From the NCBI GenBank assembly GCA_910586015.1, contig CAJUGJ010000036.1, forward strand, positions 1 through 11,162: a stretch of DNA of 11,162 bases, written 5' to 3'. This DNA is from an uncultured Lachnospiraceae bacterium. GTDB lineage: Bacteria > Bacillota > Clostridia > Lachnospirales > Lachnospiraceae. Position 1 is the first letter of the stretch. Each line of letters starts with the position of its first letter. The notes beneath the pieces were generated by a model that did not search any database, was not told the origin of the DNA, and saw only the letters and a list, made by a program, of their open reading frames with translations. This document shows positions 1 through 7,388 of this stretch, one piece after another. A program made the position numbers and the translations under genes.

Positions 1-72
1 CATACCACCTTTCAGAAGTTATTACTATTATAACTTATAAAGCGATGGAATGCTTATATTTACTGTAAAATA

Positions 73-2739
73 TTAAATTTTCAAGGTTCTATTTCGAGGG
101 CTTTTGACCCCAGTATCATGACATTGACCCTTTACATGTTTTTCCATTCCTTCACTCTTATCTCTTATTTCCTTATTAATATGCTCAATTTCATCCTTGA
201 GTCCATTTGCTGAAAGCCGCTTTGCCCCCTGCCCCCATGTAATCATCTGTTCTAGCCGGTCAGATGTGGCAACTGTCACATGATATTGTTTTCCCAACTG
301 ATGAGTCACTTTTTCAATATATTGATCGGCTGTCTCTGCTTCTTTGGTATACACCACATGAATATTATGATATTGCAGGACTTTCCCCTGCCCGCCATGC
401 ACTTTATATGCATCAAAAACAAGGATTACATTCACCTTTTTATATCCTTGATAATTACACATAATATCCATTAATAAGTCCCTAGCACTGTCAATATTTA
501 TCTTAGCCAACTCATTTAATTCTTTCCATGCAAAAATAATATTGTAACCATCTACAAGTAAAAATGAATCTTTTCTTTCATTTTTATTCTGATAGTCATT
601 TCCTTTAGAACTACTATTTTTGTCTGCTGGTGATACAATAGTCTTACTCCATTGCCTCCTCTTCTGCTTTGTACAACCAAATGTCCTTTCAAATATTTCA
701 TCAATTTCTTCCTGTGCAATAAACATATCCCCAGAGTTTGATTTTTCTTCATTTTTTCTTTGACTTTTATGATTTACATCTTTTACAGCATTGTCTATAT
801 CAGTCAACTCACTTTTTATATGTGCAAAATCTTCCACTCTGTTCCATTCTACATAATAACCTGCTCCATGAGCACAAAATACTGATCCTGTGGGATTTAT
901 TGTGTCCTTTTCCGAATCATAACAGCTCTGAGAAGTAATAGTTTCTGCATTATGACACAAATCATAACCATTTAAAGCGCAAAAAATTTTTCCTTTTCCA
1001 TGACTAAATGAGTTAATTTCCAATTGGTAGTCCCTCATACATATCACAGGTGCAGTCCCCTGAATTACTGCTACCCCTTTTTCGATAAATGGAGCTTCAA
1101 ACTTTCCATTTCTCTGCTGAATATCAGACATAACCCGCCCAACGAACTCCTGTGGCACTTCTATCCGAAATGCATAGACTGGCTCTAACAATATACTTTT
1201 GGTTTTTTTCATCCCATTTCTTACAGCCCTATAAGTTGCCTGTCTAAAATCTCCTCCTTCAGTATGCTTCTGATGTGCTCTTCCTGAAATCACAGATATT
1301 CTCATATCCGTGATTTCAGCTCCTATCAAAACCCCGATATGTTTCTTTTCTTCTAAATGAGTCAAGATAAGCCTTTGCCAGTTTTTATCTAATACGTCAT
1401 CACTGCACTTGGATGCAAACTCTAGTCCACTTCCCCGTTCCAATGGTTCCATGAGAAGATGCACCTCAGCATAATGCCGAAGCGGTTCAAAATGACCAAT
1501 CCCAACAACTGCTTCCTCAATTGTCTCCTTATATATAATATTTCCAGCGCCAAAATCAACTGTTTCATGAAACCTGTCTTTAATGAGCTTCTTTAGTACG
1601 TCGATCTGAACTTCTCCCATAAGCTGTATATGGATTTCATTCAAATATTCATTCCATACAACATGCAGTTGGGGATCCTCTTCATCCAGTATACAAAGCT
1701 TTTTGTAAAATTCATGCACATTACAATCAGAAGACAATATTAGTTTATAGTTCAATACTGGTTCCAAAACAGGTATTTCAACTTTATTCTCAATCCCAAG
1801 CCCTTCTCCAGAAAAGGTACTTTTTAACCCTGTAACAGCACATATTGTTCCAGAGCACACCTCATTGACAGCTTTGTATTGATTTCCAGAATAAATTCTT
1901 AGCTGGTCAGCCTTCTCACTCCACTCTCCATTTGACAAAACAGATTTTACTCTCAAAACTCCTCCCGTAATCTTCATATATGTCAAACGATTATTCTGAT
2001 CATCATGTGTTATTTTAAAAATCCTAGCGCCAAATTCTTTCGGATAATCTTTTTCCTTCATAAAACAATCTAAAACTTCCAGAAGCTCGTCCACCCCTTC
2101 TTGTTTTAATGCAGAACCAAAAAGACATGGAAAAATTTTTCGCTGCATAATTGCATCCCGAATATGACATACTTCTATTTGATCAGAAATCAGAAATTCT
2201 TCCATGAGTTCCTCATCACACATTGCCACATTATCATAAAATTCTAAATCTGGCTTCATGCATTTGCCAAAGTCAATACAAGAAGTATCTAACTGTTTTT
2301 GTATATTATCAAGAATACCAACCTGATCTGCCCCTGCCTGATCCATTTTATTAATAAACAAAAAAACCGGAATATGGTGACGCTTTAACAAATGCCATAG
2401 TGTCATGGTATGTCCCTGTACACCATCGGAGCTGCTAATAACTAAAATAGCATAGTCAAGCACCTGCAATGTTCTCTCCATTTCCGTTGAAAAATCAACA
2501 TGTCCCGGTGTATCAAGAATACAAATTTCTTTTTCTCCCAGACAAAACTGTGCTTGTTTGGAAAATACAGTAATTCCACGTGTCCGTTCCACATCATAAT
2601 GATCAAAAAAAGTATCTTTGTGATCTACTCTCCCAAACTTTCTAATACTCCCGCTTTTATATAAAATACTTTCCGCCAATGTTGTTTTACCAGAGTCTAC
2701 ATGTGCTAGAATCCCAAGTACATACCTATTTGTTTTCAT
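73..2739 (-). CDS. Tet(M)-like ribosome-protection GTPase fused to a C-terminal NYN (YacP-like) domain
   Basis: This 888-residue protein belongs to the EF-G-like translational GTPase family that includes Tet(M)/Tet(O)/Tet(W). All early G motifs are present: AHVDSGKTT (res. 12-20), RGIT (54-57), DTPGHVDF (76-83) and NKMD (130-133). A GSA G5 motif lies near residue 208. Domain IV/V similarity to Tet(M) is visible around 520-600 (EPVYAFRIEVPQEFVG and the following segment). Classical Tet(M) is about 640 residues. The extra ~250 here hold a linker (about 600-723) and a NYN/YacP-type domain (about 724-860) with DGYN at 730-733, FDA at 775-777, ETAD at 802-805 and SD at 826-827, the acidic positions expected of this PIN-like RNase fold. 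A likely role is binding the ribosome and acting on stalled or drug-bound complexes; the NYN domain suggests RNA cleavage. Tetracycline resistance is not demonstrated by the sequence. The ATG has an AAAGGA site about 11 nt upstream. It lies 120 bp after the ABC ATPase gene on the same strand, so co-transcription is possible. Confidence 0.9.
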   Translation of the reverse strand: MKTNRYVLGILAHVDSGKTTLAESILYKSGSIRKFGRVDHKDTFFDHYDVERTRGITVFSKQAQFCLGEKEICILDTPGHVDFSTEMERTLQVLDYAILVISSSDGVQGHTMTLWHLLKRHHIPVFLFINKMDQAGADQVGILDNIQKQLDTSCIDFGKCMKPDLEFYDNVAMCDEELMEEFLISDQIEVCHIRDAIMQRKIFPCLFGSALKQEGVDELLEVLDCFMKEKDYPKEFGARIFKITHDDQNNRLTYMKITGGVLRVKSVLSNGEWSEKADQLRIYSGNQYKAVNEVCSGTICAVTGLKSTFSGEGLGIENKVEIPVLEPVLNYKLILSSDCNVHEFYKKLCILDEEDPQLHVVWNEYLNEIHIQLMGEVQIDVLKKLIKDRFHETVDFGAGNIIYKETIEEAVVGIGHFEPLRHYAEVHLLMEPLERGSGLEFASKCSDDVLDKNWQRLILTHLEEKKHIGVLIGAEITDMRISVISGRAHQKHTEGGDFRQATYRAVRNGMKKTKSILLEPVYAFRIEVPQEFVGRVMSDIQQRNGKFEAPFIEKGVAVIQGTAPVICMRDYQLEINSFSHGKGKIFCALNGYDLCHNAETITSQSCYDSEKDTINPTGSVFCAHGAGYYVEWNRVEDFAHIKSELTDIDNAVKDVNHKSQRKNEEKSNSGDMFIAQEEIDEIFERTFGCTKQKRRQWSKTIVSPADKNSSSKGNDYQNKNERKDSFLLVDGYNIIFAWKELNELAKINIDSARDLLMDIMCNYQGYKKVNVILVFDAYKVHGGQGKVLQYHNIHVVYTKEAETADQYIEKVTHQLGKQYHVTVATSDRLEQMITWGQGAKRLSANGLKDEIEHINKEIRDKSEGMEKHVKGQCHDTGVKSPRNRTLKI

Positions 2740-2859
2740 AATTGATATCGTCCTTTTTTTGACTTGTTAAGTCGAATATTTATCATCTATATATTACAAC
2801 CCATTCAGTCACTGCTGATTTTTCTTTATTTTCTACATAATTATCGACTTATTGGGTCA
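2740..2859 (-). promoter_or_regulatory. Leader/intergenic segment with small dyads upstream of the GTPase gene
   Basis: This 120-bp gap carries a 13-bp dyad, GACTTGTTAAGTC (2761-2773), directly beside the A-rich ribosome binding site of the GTPase gene. A second, inverted TCGACTTA (2844-2851) pairs with TAAGTCGA (2768-2775). These AAGTC half-sites could form an operator or a leader hairpin. I found no convincing sigma-A promoter, so the GTPase gene may be read from the ABC ATPase promoter. Regulatory function is inference only. Confidence 0.25.
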
Positions 2860-4569
2860 TTATATATTATTCATTAATTTTCGAAAACGATTCATACTCA
2901 TATACAATTCTTGTGGTCTTGGCATTGCTAAATTACATGGTATCTTCTGATTTTGAAAAATCTCTTTGAAACTATTTTTCTCCAACAACTTGATTAATTT
3001 TTCAACAGAACTTTGTATGGTCATATTTCCTCCAAATACAGAATGATTCATGTATACAAATAAATATCCAATCATTCGCAACTGTTCTTCGTCTACAAGC
3101 TGCTCCAGATATCTTGTATCAATTTCATCCCTGTTGATGCTTAGCATGTCTTTTCCATTTACCTTAATTTTTATACGATCCCCTATCCAGTCCTTATTCA
3201 CATGGGCCTTTCTGTTAAAATCTGGCATCACTACAATCCTTTCACAGTCTGCCTTTGCACAATAAGTATGTTTCTGCGCAACCTCCTTAACATATTCTGT
3301 AATATCATATGTATGATATTCATCCATCTGTATAACCTTGTCCGCCTTATGAAAATATTCTCCTGAGCTCCCTGCGACAAGAATGGTTGATACTCCGTAG
3401 GCTTCATACAGTTCTCTCACTCTGTCAATATAGGGTGTTATTGGTTCCTTATCCTTCGTCACTACTAGCTGCATCAGTTCATCCCGAATCATAAAATTCG
3501 TAGCACTTGTATCTTCGTCGATCAAAAGCAACCGACATCCTGTCTCAACCGCTTCAACAACATTTGCCGCCTGTGATGTACTCCCACTGGCATTCTGTGT
3601 GCTGAAACATTTTGTGTTCATTTTATTGGGAAGATTATTTATGAACATGGATATATCCGTCTGTGATATGCTTCTGCCATCCTCTGCTCTAATTTTCATT
3701 GAAGAACTGTCTGAAAACACATACTCCCTTCCATCTCCTGCAATATGGTCATACACGCCCATTTGAAGTGCTTCAAGCAAAGTAGACTTCCCATGATATC
3801 CTCCTCCTACAATTAACGTAACCCCTTTAGGAATCCCCATGCCATAAATGATTGTTCCATCCGGCAAATCCATTTTTATTTTCATTGACTCTGGTGATCT
3901 AAACCGTACTGCATTCTCCAACGGTTGCTGAGAAATTCCAGACTTTCGCGGCAAAACAGAATTATCTGCAATAAATGCCGTTAATTCCATAACTTTCATC
4001 TTATTTCTAATAAAATACTGATTCTCTGCCAGACGCATTACACCATCTAATTCCACAATATTCATATTTTGAAACAATACTGTTTTATTGACTATATCAG
4101 GCAATATATGAAATAATATCCTCTCTAGCTCACTAGCATTGATTGTTCTTCCATTTGCTGGAAAACCGACCTCCAGCCTAATTGTCACCTCACCATTTTT
4201 ATCATTAATCTGACATGCTGTCCGTTCCAGTATCTGCTGTCCACATCTGCTTATATGTATTATGCCACTTTTGCCAGAACCTCGCTGTTTTGAATTTTTT
4301 GAAATTTCGTAACCGATTTTCCTCAACAAATAATCCTGTGCTGCTATTCTTTTATGTTTCTTATCATAATATTTTGATGGAAGCCCTACATTCTTTCCAT
4401 TCACGGTAATGCGAAGCTGTGAAGGTGATGCAAAAGGATCTCCCTGCACATGTTCTATGTCTAAGACATAATTACTAAACTGGTATTCTCCCTTTGTATC
4501 CTTGTATGCTGGATAGCCTTTATGGTCTATCCGTTCTAAAATATTTTTTAAATCCCTATTTGATCTCAT
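2860..4569 (-). CDS. ABC-class P-loop ATPase (COG3044 family)
   Basis: This 569-residue soluble protein matches the 'predicted ATPase of the ABC class' family, the bacterial relatives of trypanosome MRB1590. The order is as expected: an N-terminal family-specific domain (about 1-240), then an ABC-type core with Walker A GGGYHGKST (255-263), a signature-like segment TQNASGSTSQ (324-333) and Walker B LLLIDEDTSA (347-356). A C-terminal domain (about 440-569) follows. There are no transmembrane segments, so it is not a transporter subunit by itself. MRB1590 is linked to RNA editing complexes, and a nucleic-acid role for the bacterial proteins is a family-level guess. The ATG is preceded by GGAGAGG at 8 nt spacing. 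It is transcribed divergently from the hydrolase gene and lies upstream of the GTPase-NYN gene in the same direction, so the two may form an operon with an RNA or translation theme. Full length, no sign of damage. Confidence 0.88.
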   Translation of the reverse strand: MRSNRDLKNILERIDHKGYPAYKDTKGEYQFSNYVLDIEHVQGDPFASPSQLRITVNGKNVGLPSKYYDKKHKRIAAQDYLLRKIGYEISKNSKQRGSGKSGIIHISRCGQQILERTACQINDKNGEVTIRLEVGFPANGRTINASELERILFHILPDIVNKTVLFQNMNIVELDGVMRLAENQYFIRNKMKVMELTAFIADNSVLPRKSGISQQPLENAVRFRSPESMKIKMDLPDGTIIYGMGIPKGVTLIVGGGYHGKSTLLEALQMGVYDHIAGDGREYVFSDSSSMKIRAEDGRSISQTDISMFINNLPNKMNTKCFSTQNASGSTSQAANVVEAVETGCRLLLIDEDTSATNFMIRDELMQLVVTKDKEPITPYIDRVRELYEAYGVSTILVAGSSGEYFHKADKVIQMDEYHTYDITEYVKEVAQKHTYCAKADCERIVVMPDFNRKAHVNKDWIGDRIKIKVNGKDMLSINRDEIDTRYLEQLVDEEQLRMIGYLFVYMNHSVFGGNMTIQSSVEKLIKLLEKNSFKEIFQNQKIPCNLAMPRPQELYMSMNRFRKLMNNI

Positions 4570-4600
4570 GGTGCCATCCTCTCCACTTTTTCTTTATTAC

Positions 4601-4629
4601 AATATATTTTAAATTTATATATTGACCAA
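4601..4629 (-). promoter_or_regulatory. Candidate minus-strand promoter for the ABC ATPase gene
   Basis: On the minus strand TTGGTC (4624-4629) and TATATT (4601-4606) are separated by 17 nt and lie upstream of the ATPase ATG at 4569. The -10 is good (one mismatch to TATAAT). The -35 is weak (three mismatches to TTGACA). It shares GACC with the -35 of the divergent hydrolase promoter, so the two promoters could exclude each other. Confidence 0.35.
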
Positions 4630-4650
4630 ACTATATTTTTTTAAGATAAT
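4622..4650 (+). promoter_or_regulatory. Sigma-A type promoter for the alpha/beta hydrolase gene
   Basis: TTGACC (4622-4627) and GATAAT (4645-4650) are separated by exactly 17 nt, each with a single mismatch to the sigma-A consensus, 65 bp before the hydrolase ATG. A GACCAAA heptamer occurs inside the -35 region (4624-4630) and again downstream (4673-4679), which could mark operator half-sites; that is inference. Confidence 0.55.
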
Positions 4651-4714
4651 GATTATATTATAAACTAAAAACGACCAAATTTGTAGCAAAATATTTAGAA
4701 AGGTTATATATTTT

Positions 4715-5617
4715 ATGAACGAAAAGAGAAACAAACGTTTAATGCACCTTGTAAAGCGGGTTCACGGATTGATTGAAAATGATGATTTACAGAAACAGCG
4801 TATTTCACAAAATCAACTAGGCTCCGTTTTCGAAAATGATAAAAGATTTCATTTTACCTCTGTAACTGTGGATACAATGCATTGTGAATGGACAGAATAT
4901 GTATATTCCAAGCCAACAGAACATAATTCCAACATCATCTTTTATTGTCATGGTGGTGGATATATGACTGGAAGCTGCATGTATGCCCGTGAGCTTACCA
5001 CAAAACTCGCAAAAATAAACTCCTGCAAAATTTTTAGCTTTGATTACCGTCTTGCACCAGAGTATCCATATCCCGCTGCCTTAGAAGATGCTTTATCTGC
5101 ATGGAAATACATACTTTCCAATGGGTACTTACCTGAAAATGTGATATTTGCCGGTGATTCCGCGGGTGGAAACTTATGTTTGGCATTCACACTCTTATTA
5201 AAACAACTTGATATGAAAATGCCAAAATGCCTAGTTTTATTTTCTCCATGGACAGATATGACTGCTTCCGGAAAAAGTTATCATTCCAAAGAGTTATTGG
5301 ATCCCGTTCTCGACAATAACTATATACAAAAAGCACTTAAATGTTATTTGCAGGATACACCTCCGACTTCACCTTTTGTCTCGCCAATTTTTGCAGACTT
5401 TGCAGATTTTCCTCCTGTTTATATACAAGTGGGTGATAACGAGATATTGCTAGATGATTCACAAATGTTGTATAACCGTTTACTAAAATACAATGTATAT
5501 GCACGATTGGATGTCTTTCCGGGGCTGTGGCATGTATTTCAGATGTCTCCAATCAAAGCTTCACGAACTGCAATTGAAAAAGTCTCCACTTTCCTCAGCG
5601 AATTAGATACACTTTAA
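4715..5617 (+). CDS. Alpha/beta hydrolase, hormone-sensitive-lipase (HSL) family esterase
   Basis: This 300-residue protein is a carboxylic-ester hydrolase of the HSL (bacterial family IV) group. The oxyanion-hole motif HGGGY is at 79-83, YRLAPE at 111-116 and the nucleophile elbow GDSAGG at 147-152, with Ser149. By comparison with the family the triad is completed by Asp241 (in VGDNEILLDD) and His273 (in LWHVF). No signal peptide or membrane segment is seen, so it should be cytoplasmic. The substrate cannot be read from the sequence; short acyl esters are typical. The ATG has AGAAAGG about 11 nt upstream and a good promoter at 4622-4650. Its TAA stop lies inside the first copy of the iteron repeat (5614-5632), so the gene ends exactly where the replicon-maintenance region begins. 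A decayed HGGGY-bearing fragment lies about 4.5 kb downstream. Confidence 0.93.
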   Translation: MNEKRNKRLMHLVKRVHGLIENDDLQKQRISQNQLGSVFENDKRFHFTSVTVDTMHCEWTEYVYSKPTEHNSNIIFYCHGGGYMTGSCMYARELTTKLAKINSCKIFSFDYRLAPEYPYPAALEDALSAWKYILSNGYLPENVIFAGDSAGGNLCLAFTLLLKQLDMKMPKCLVLFSPWTDMTASGKSYHSKELLDPVLDNNYIQKALKCYLQDTPPTSPFVSPIFADFADFPPVYIQVGDNEILLDDSQMLYNRLLKYNVYARLDVFPGLWHVFQMSPIKASRTAIEKVSTFLSELDTL

Positions 5618-5632
5618 CCGTGATTTTTTCAT
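5614..5632 (+). repeat. Iteron copy 1, overlapping the hydrolase stop codon
   Basis: TTAACCGTGATTTTTTCAT is identical over 19/19 bases to the copy at 6028-6046. The hydrolase TAA is at 5615-5617, inside this repeat. It is the leftmost copy of the set and is not in phase with the 22-bp array that starts 104 bp further on. Confidence 0.85.
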
Positions 5633-5685
5633 TCCTTCGATGAATACTGCCATTAGATTCCCTATATTTCATATTTTTTTCCTGC

Positions 5686-5742
5686 GATGCAATGAAAGAA
5701 TGACTGCTTTATTCGATAAAACCGTCATTCTTTCATTGCATC
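5686..5742. repeat. Perfect 19-bp inverted repeat with 19-nt spacer at the array edge
   Basis: The arm at 5686-5704 (GATGCAATGAAAGAATGAC) is the exact reverse complement of 5724-5742, with a 19-nt spacer. The right arm covers most of the first copy of the 22-bp iteron array, so the left arm acts as an inverted iteron half. It could be a cruciform, the boundary of the array, or a loose hairpin after the hydrolase gene. No clean T-run follows, so a terminator is unlikely. Confidence 0.75.
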
Positions 5743-5868
5743 ACCGTCATTTTTATATCACTGCACGGTTATCCTTTTATCTCAATTCCGTAATCCTTTC
5801 ATATCTTAACGGTTATTCCATCATAGAATAACCGTAATCTTTTCATATCTTAACCGTAATTTTTTTAT
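5718..5868 (+). repeat. Iteron array: seven direct 19-bp repeats at an exact 22-bp period
   Basis: Copies begin at 5718, 5740, 5762, 5784, 5806, 5828 and 5850, each 19 bp with a 3-bp spacer. Consensus is about NTAACCGTAATYYTTTCAT, and the spacer is often ATC. Copies range from near-consensus (5828 ATAACCGTAATCTTTTCAT, 5850 TTAACCGTAATTTTTTTAT) to diverged (5762 TGCACGGTTATCCTTTTAT). A 22-bp step puts every site on nearly the same DNA face, and the T-tracts are phased, so intrinsic bending is expected. Such arrays are typical of plasmid iterons bound by Rep, or of centromeres bound by a ribbon-helix-helix partition protein. A protein of the second kind is encoded just beyond the repeats, which favours a centromere; a Rep gene is not in view. 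Confidence 0.9.
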
Positions 5869-5897
5869 AGCAAATCTTCTATATACTGCATAAATAC

Positions 5898-5990
5898 AAG
5901 GTTTTAAACCTTCTCTTATACATATCATACATATCATACAATATCATACTTATTTTATACTTTTTCATACTTATACGTTGTTCGTATATA
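5898..5990. repeat. Short-repeat spacer: palindrome plus ATATCATAC tandem repeats
   Basis: This stretch between the iteron groups holds the palindrome AAGGTTTTAAACCTT (5898-5912). Three ATATCATAC units follow (5922-5930, 5931-5939, 5941-5949), with further CATAC/TATAC echoes, and a small hairpin TATACG/CGTATA (5972-5977 with 5983-5988). No coding potential is seen. It may be an accessory binding or DNA-opening segment. Confidence 0.5.
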
Positions 5991-6027
5991 AAAATAGGTT
6001 CTTTTTAGGTGTTTCATTTTAGATTTA

Positions 6028-6210
6028 TTAACCGTGATTTTTTCATTTCTTTTTTAATTTACATTAAATTGTGATAATTTAAGTTTAACAGCTAAATAAA
6101 TTAACCGTAATTTTTTCATTTCTTTTTTGAGAGTCTATAATCTAGTATAATTTATTGAAAAATAACCGTGAAAAATTCATAGCTTGTCTAAATAACCGTG
6201 ATTTTTTTAT
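6028..6210 (+). repeat. Four spaced iteron copies
   Basis: Four direct copies of the 19-bp repeat lie at 6028-6046 (TTAACCGTGATTTTTTCAT), 6101-6119 (TTAACCGTAATTTTTTCAT), 6162-6180 (ATAACCGTGAAAAATTCAT) and 6192-6210 (ATAACCGTGATTTTTTTAT). Steps are 73, 61 and 30 bp, so they are not regularly phased. The first two are also followed by TTCTTTTTT-like sequence. The AACCGT core is fully kept in all four, which implies selection on the core. Confidence 0.88.
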
Positions 6211-6310
6211 ATCTTATAAAATAATGTCGAAAAAATCAAGAATATTCGCAATGATATTTTTTTCATATTTCTAAACAATGACTTATATAGTCAAAATTTT
6301 GAATTGAGAT

Positions 6311-6409
6311 TTAACAGTGATACTTTCATAGCTTATTTAGAAATAATGTATTAGATACTAAATATAGGGAAAGAATCATTAGAATCATAGTTAACAGTGA
6401 TATTTTCAT
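6311..6409 (+). repeat. Two par-proximal iteron variants with CAGT core and AGCTTAT extension
   Basis: TTAACAGTGATACTTTCAT (6311-6329) and TTAACAGTGATATTTTCAT (6391-6409) lie 80 bp apart in the same orientation as the others. Both change AACCGT to AACAGT, and both are followed by AGCTTAT, which also follows the copy at 6162 in near form (AGCTTGT). This subgroup lies closest to the end of the partition operon and may have a different affinity. Confidence 0.82.
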
Positions 6410-6502
6410 AGCTTATTGACCTAAATGATTTATAAATAGAACGTATGATTGAATATTGAGAAATAAGATATGTATCTACTATTAAGTAGATTATTGAATA
6501 AT

Positions 6503-6529
6503 AAAAAAAGGACATTCATGCCCTTTTTT
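6503..6529 (-). terminator. Intrinsic terminator at the end of the partition operon
   Basis: On the minus strand AAAAAAGG pairs with CCTTTTTT around a GCATGAATGT centre that can itself pair further (CAT/ATG, G-T wobble), and it ends in a T-run. It overlaps the stop codon of the RHH gene (6528-6530). The A/T symmetry means it could also stop plus-strand transcription coming through the iteron field. Confidence 0.75.
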
Positions 6530-7388
6530 ATAATCCATATTCATTTATAAAATTATCGAGCAGCGTTTGAATTAGTTCATTGAAAGAACCTCCATTCTTT
6601 TCGCAGTAGTTTTCAGCTATTTTTACAGAAGTAGGTTTTAGAACAAGAGATTTTCTCATTGATTTTGCTTCACCTTTAGGAGTAAAAATATTGGGTACTG
6701 ATTTCTTAGTACTTTTATCGTGTTTTATTGCCACCACTTCTTGAGAGGATCGAGGCTCAATATAAGGTTGTGCAGGCACAGCTTGAGGAATATTGTTATA
6801 TTCTGTCTGAACTGTATAAGATGGCATTATTGGCTGGCTGATTATTGGAAGTGGTGCACTACCTGTTTGTGAAATAGTATTTTGTGTATTATATATATTT
6901 GGTTTTTGGGGAGGTGTTACAGGAGTAACACTGTCTCTCACATTTTCATAAGAAGGAGTAGGATATTCGGGGGCTACTGCTTCTGTATGAGGACTTGGCT
7001 GCTCGTAAACGATTGTTTCGGGTTCTGTCACTGTTTGTTCTAATACTACTGGTGAGGGAGTTGCTGTATTAACTGGAGGAATTATGGAAGGTATCGGTTC
7101 AATTATGTTTGTTTCAGTAGCTGTTTGCACAATAGTTTTTACTTCCATATCTATATTTGTTTCTTTGGCATCTGATGTTAATTCTAAATTTTCTGGTAGT
7201 GTATTGTTCTTGTTTTCTGCTGAGTTATCTTTGTCGTTACTATTTTGTTGAATTTCGTTTTGTTCTGTTATGGAAGGTTCTGTACTTTCTTCTTTTTGTG
7301 TTACTCCAGCCGTTTTCAGATCTGTAATGCTTTCTGTTGGTTGGCCGGTTTCATTTCTAAGTTGTTTTGCTTTTTTAAATTGATTCAT
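6528..7388 (-). CDS. Putative centromere-binding partition protein: disordered body with C-terminal ribbon-helix-helix
   Basis: This 286-residue protein matches no family over most of its length. Residues 1-15 are basic (MNQFKKAKQLRNETG). About 20-240 is low complexity, rich in Pro, Thr, Glu, Gln, Asn, Ser and Ile/Val, with no predicted fold. The last ~45 residues (from MRKSLVLKPTSVKIAENYC) read as a beta strand then two helices split by a GGSFNE turn, the pattern of a ribbon-helix-helix DNA-binding domain. Basic mobile N-terminus plus C-terminal RHH is the plan of ParG/omega-type partners that stimulate ParA, but those are usually only about 70-80 residues; here the linker is hugely expanded. 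The ATG directly follows the parA TAA (TAAATG), with its GGGAGG site inside the parA end (7397-7402), so translational coupling is likely. Expected role is to bind the iteron field downstream and recruit ParA. It might instead be a regulator or mobilisation accessory protein. Confidence 0.72.
   Translation of the reverse strand: MNQFKKAKQLRNETGQPTESITDLKTAGVTQKEESTEPSITEQNEIQQNSNDKDNSAENKNNTLPENLELTSDAKETNIDMEVKTIVQTATETNIIEPIPSIIPPVNTATPSPVVLEQTVTEPETIVYEQPSPHTEAVAPEYPTPSYENVRDSVTPVTPPQKPNIYNTQNTISQTGSAPLPIISQPIMPSYTVQTEYNNIPQAVPAQPYIEPRSSQEVVAIKHDKSTKKSVPNIFTPKGEAKSMRKSLVLKPTSVKIAENYCEKNGGSFNELIQTLLDNFINEYGL

Noticed and set aside
16..36. AAGTTAT/ATAACTT hairpin after the GTPase gene as a terminator
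   Set aside because: The 7-bp stem is AT-rich and no T-run follows on the minus strand, so it does not qualify as an intrinsic terminator.
5640..5831. Small plus-strand reading frame of 63 codons
   Set aside because: It runs across the 22-bp iteron array and the inverted repeat, has no ribosome binding site, and its protein is just repeat DNA translated.
5718..6409. CRISPR array as explanation of the repeats
   Set aside because: Spacers are only 3 bp in the regular part and irregular elsewhere, repeats are 19 bp and AT-rich, and no cas gene is present.
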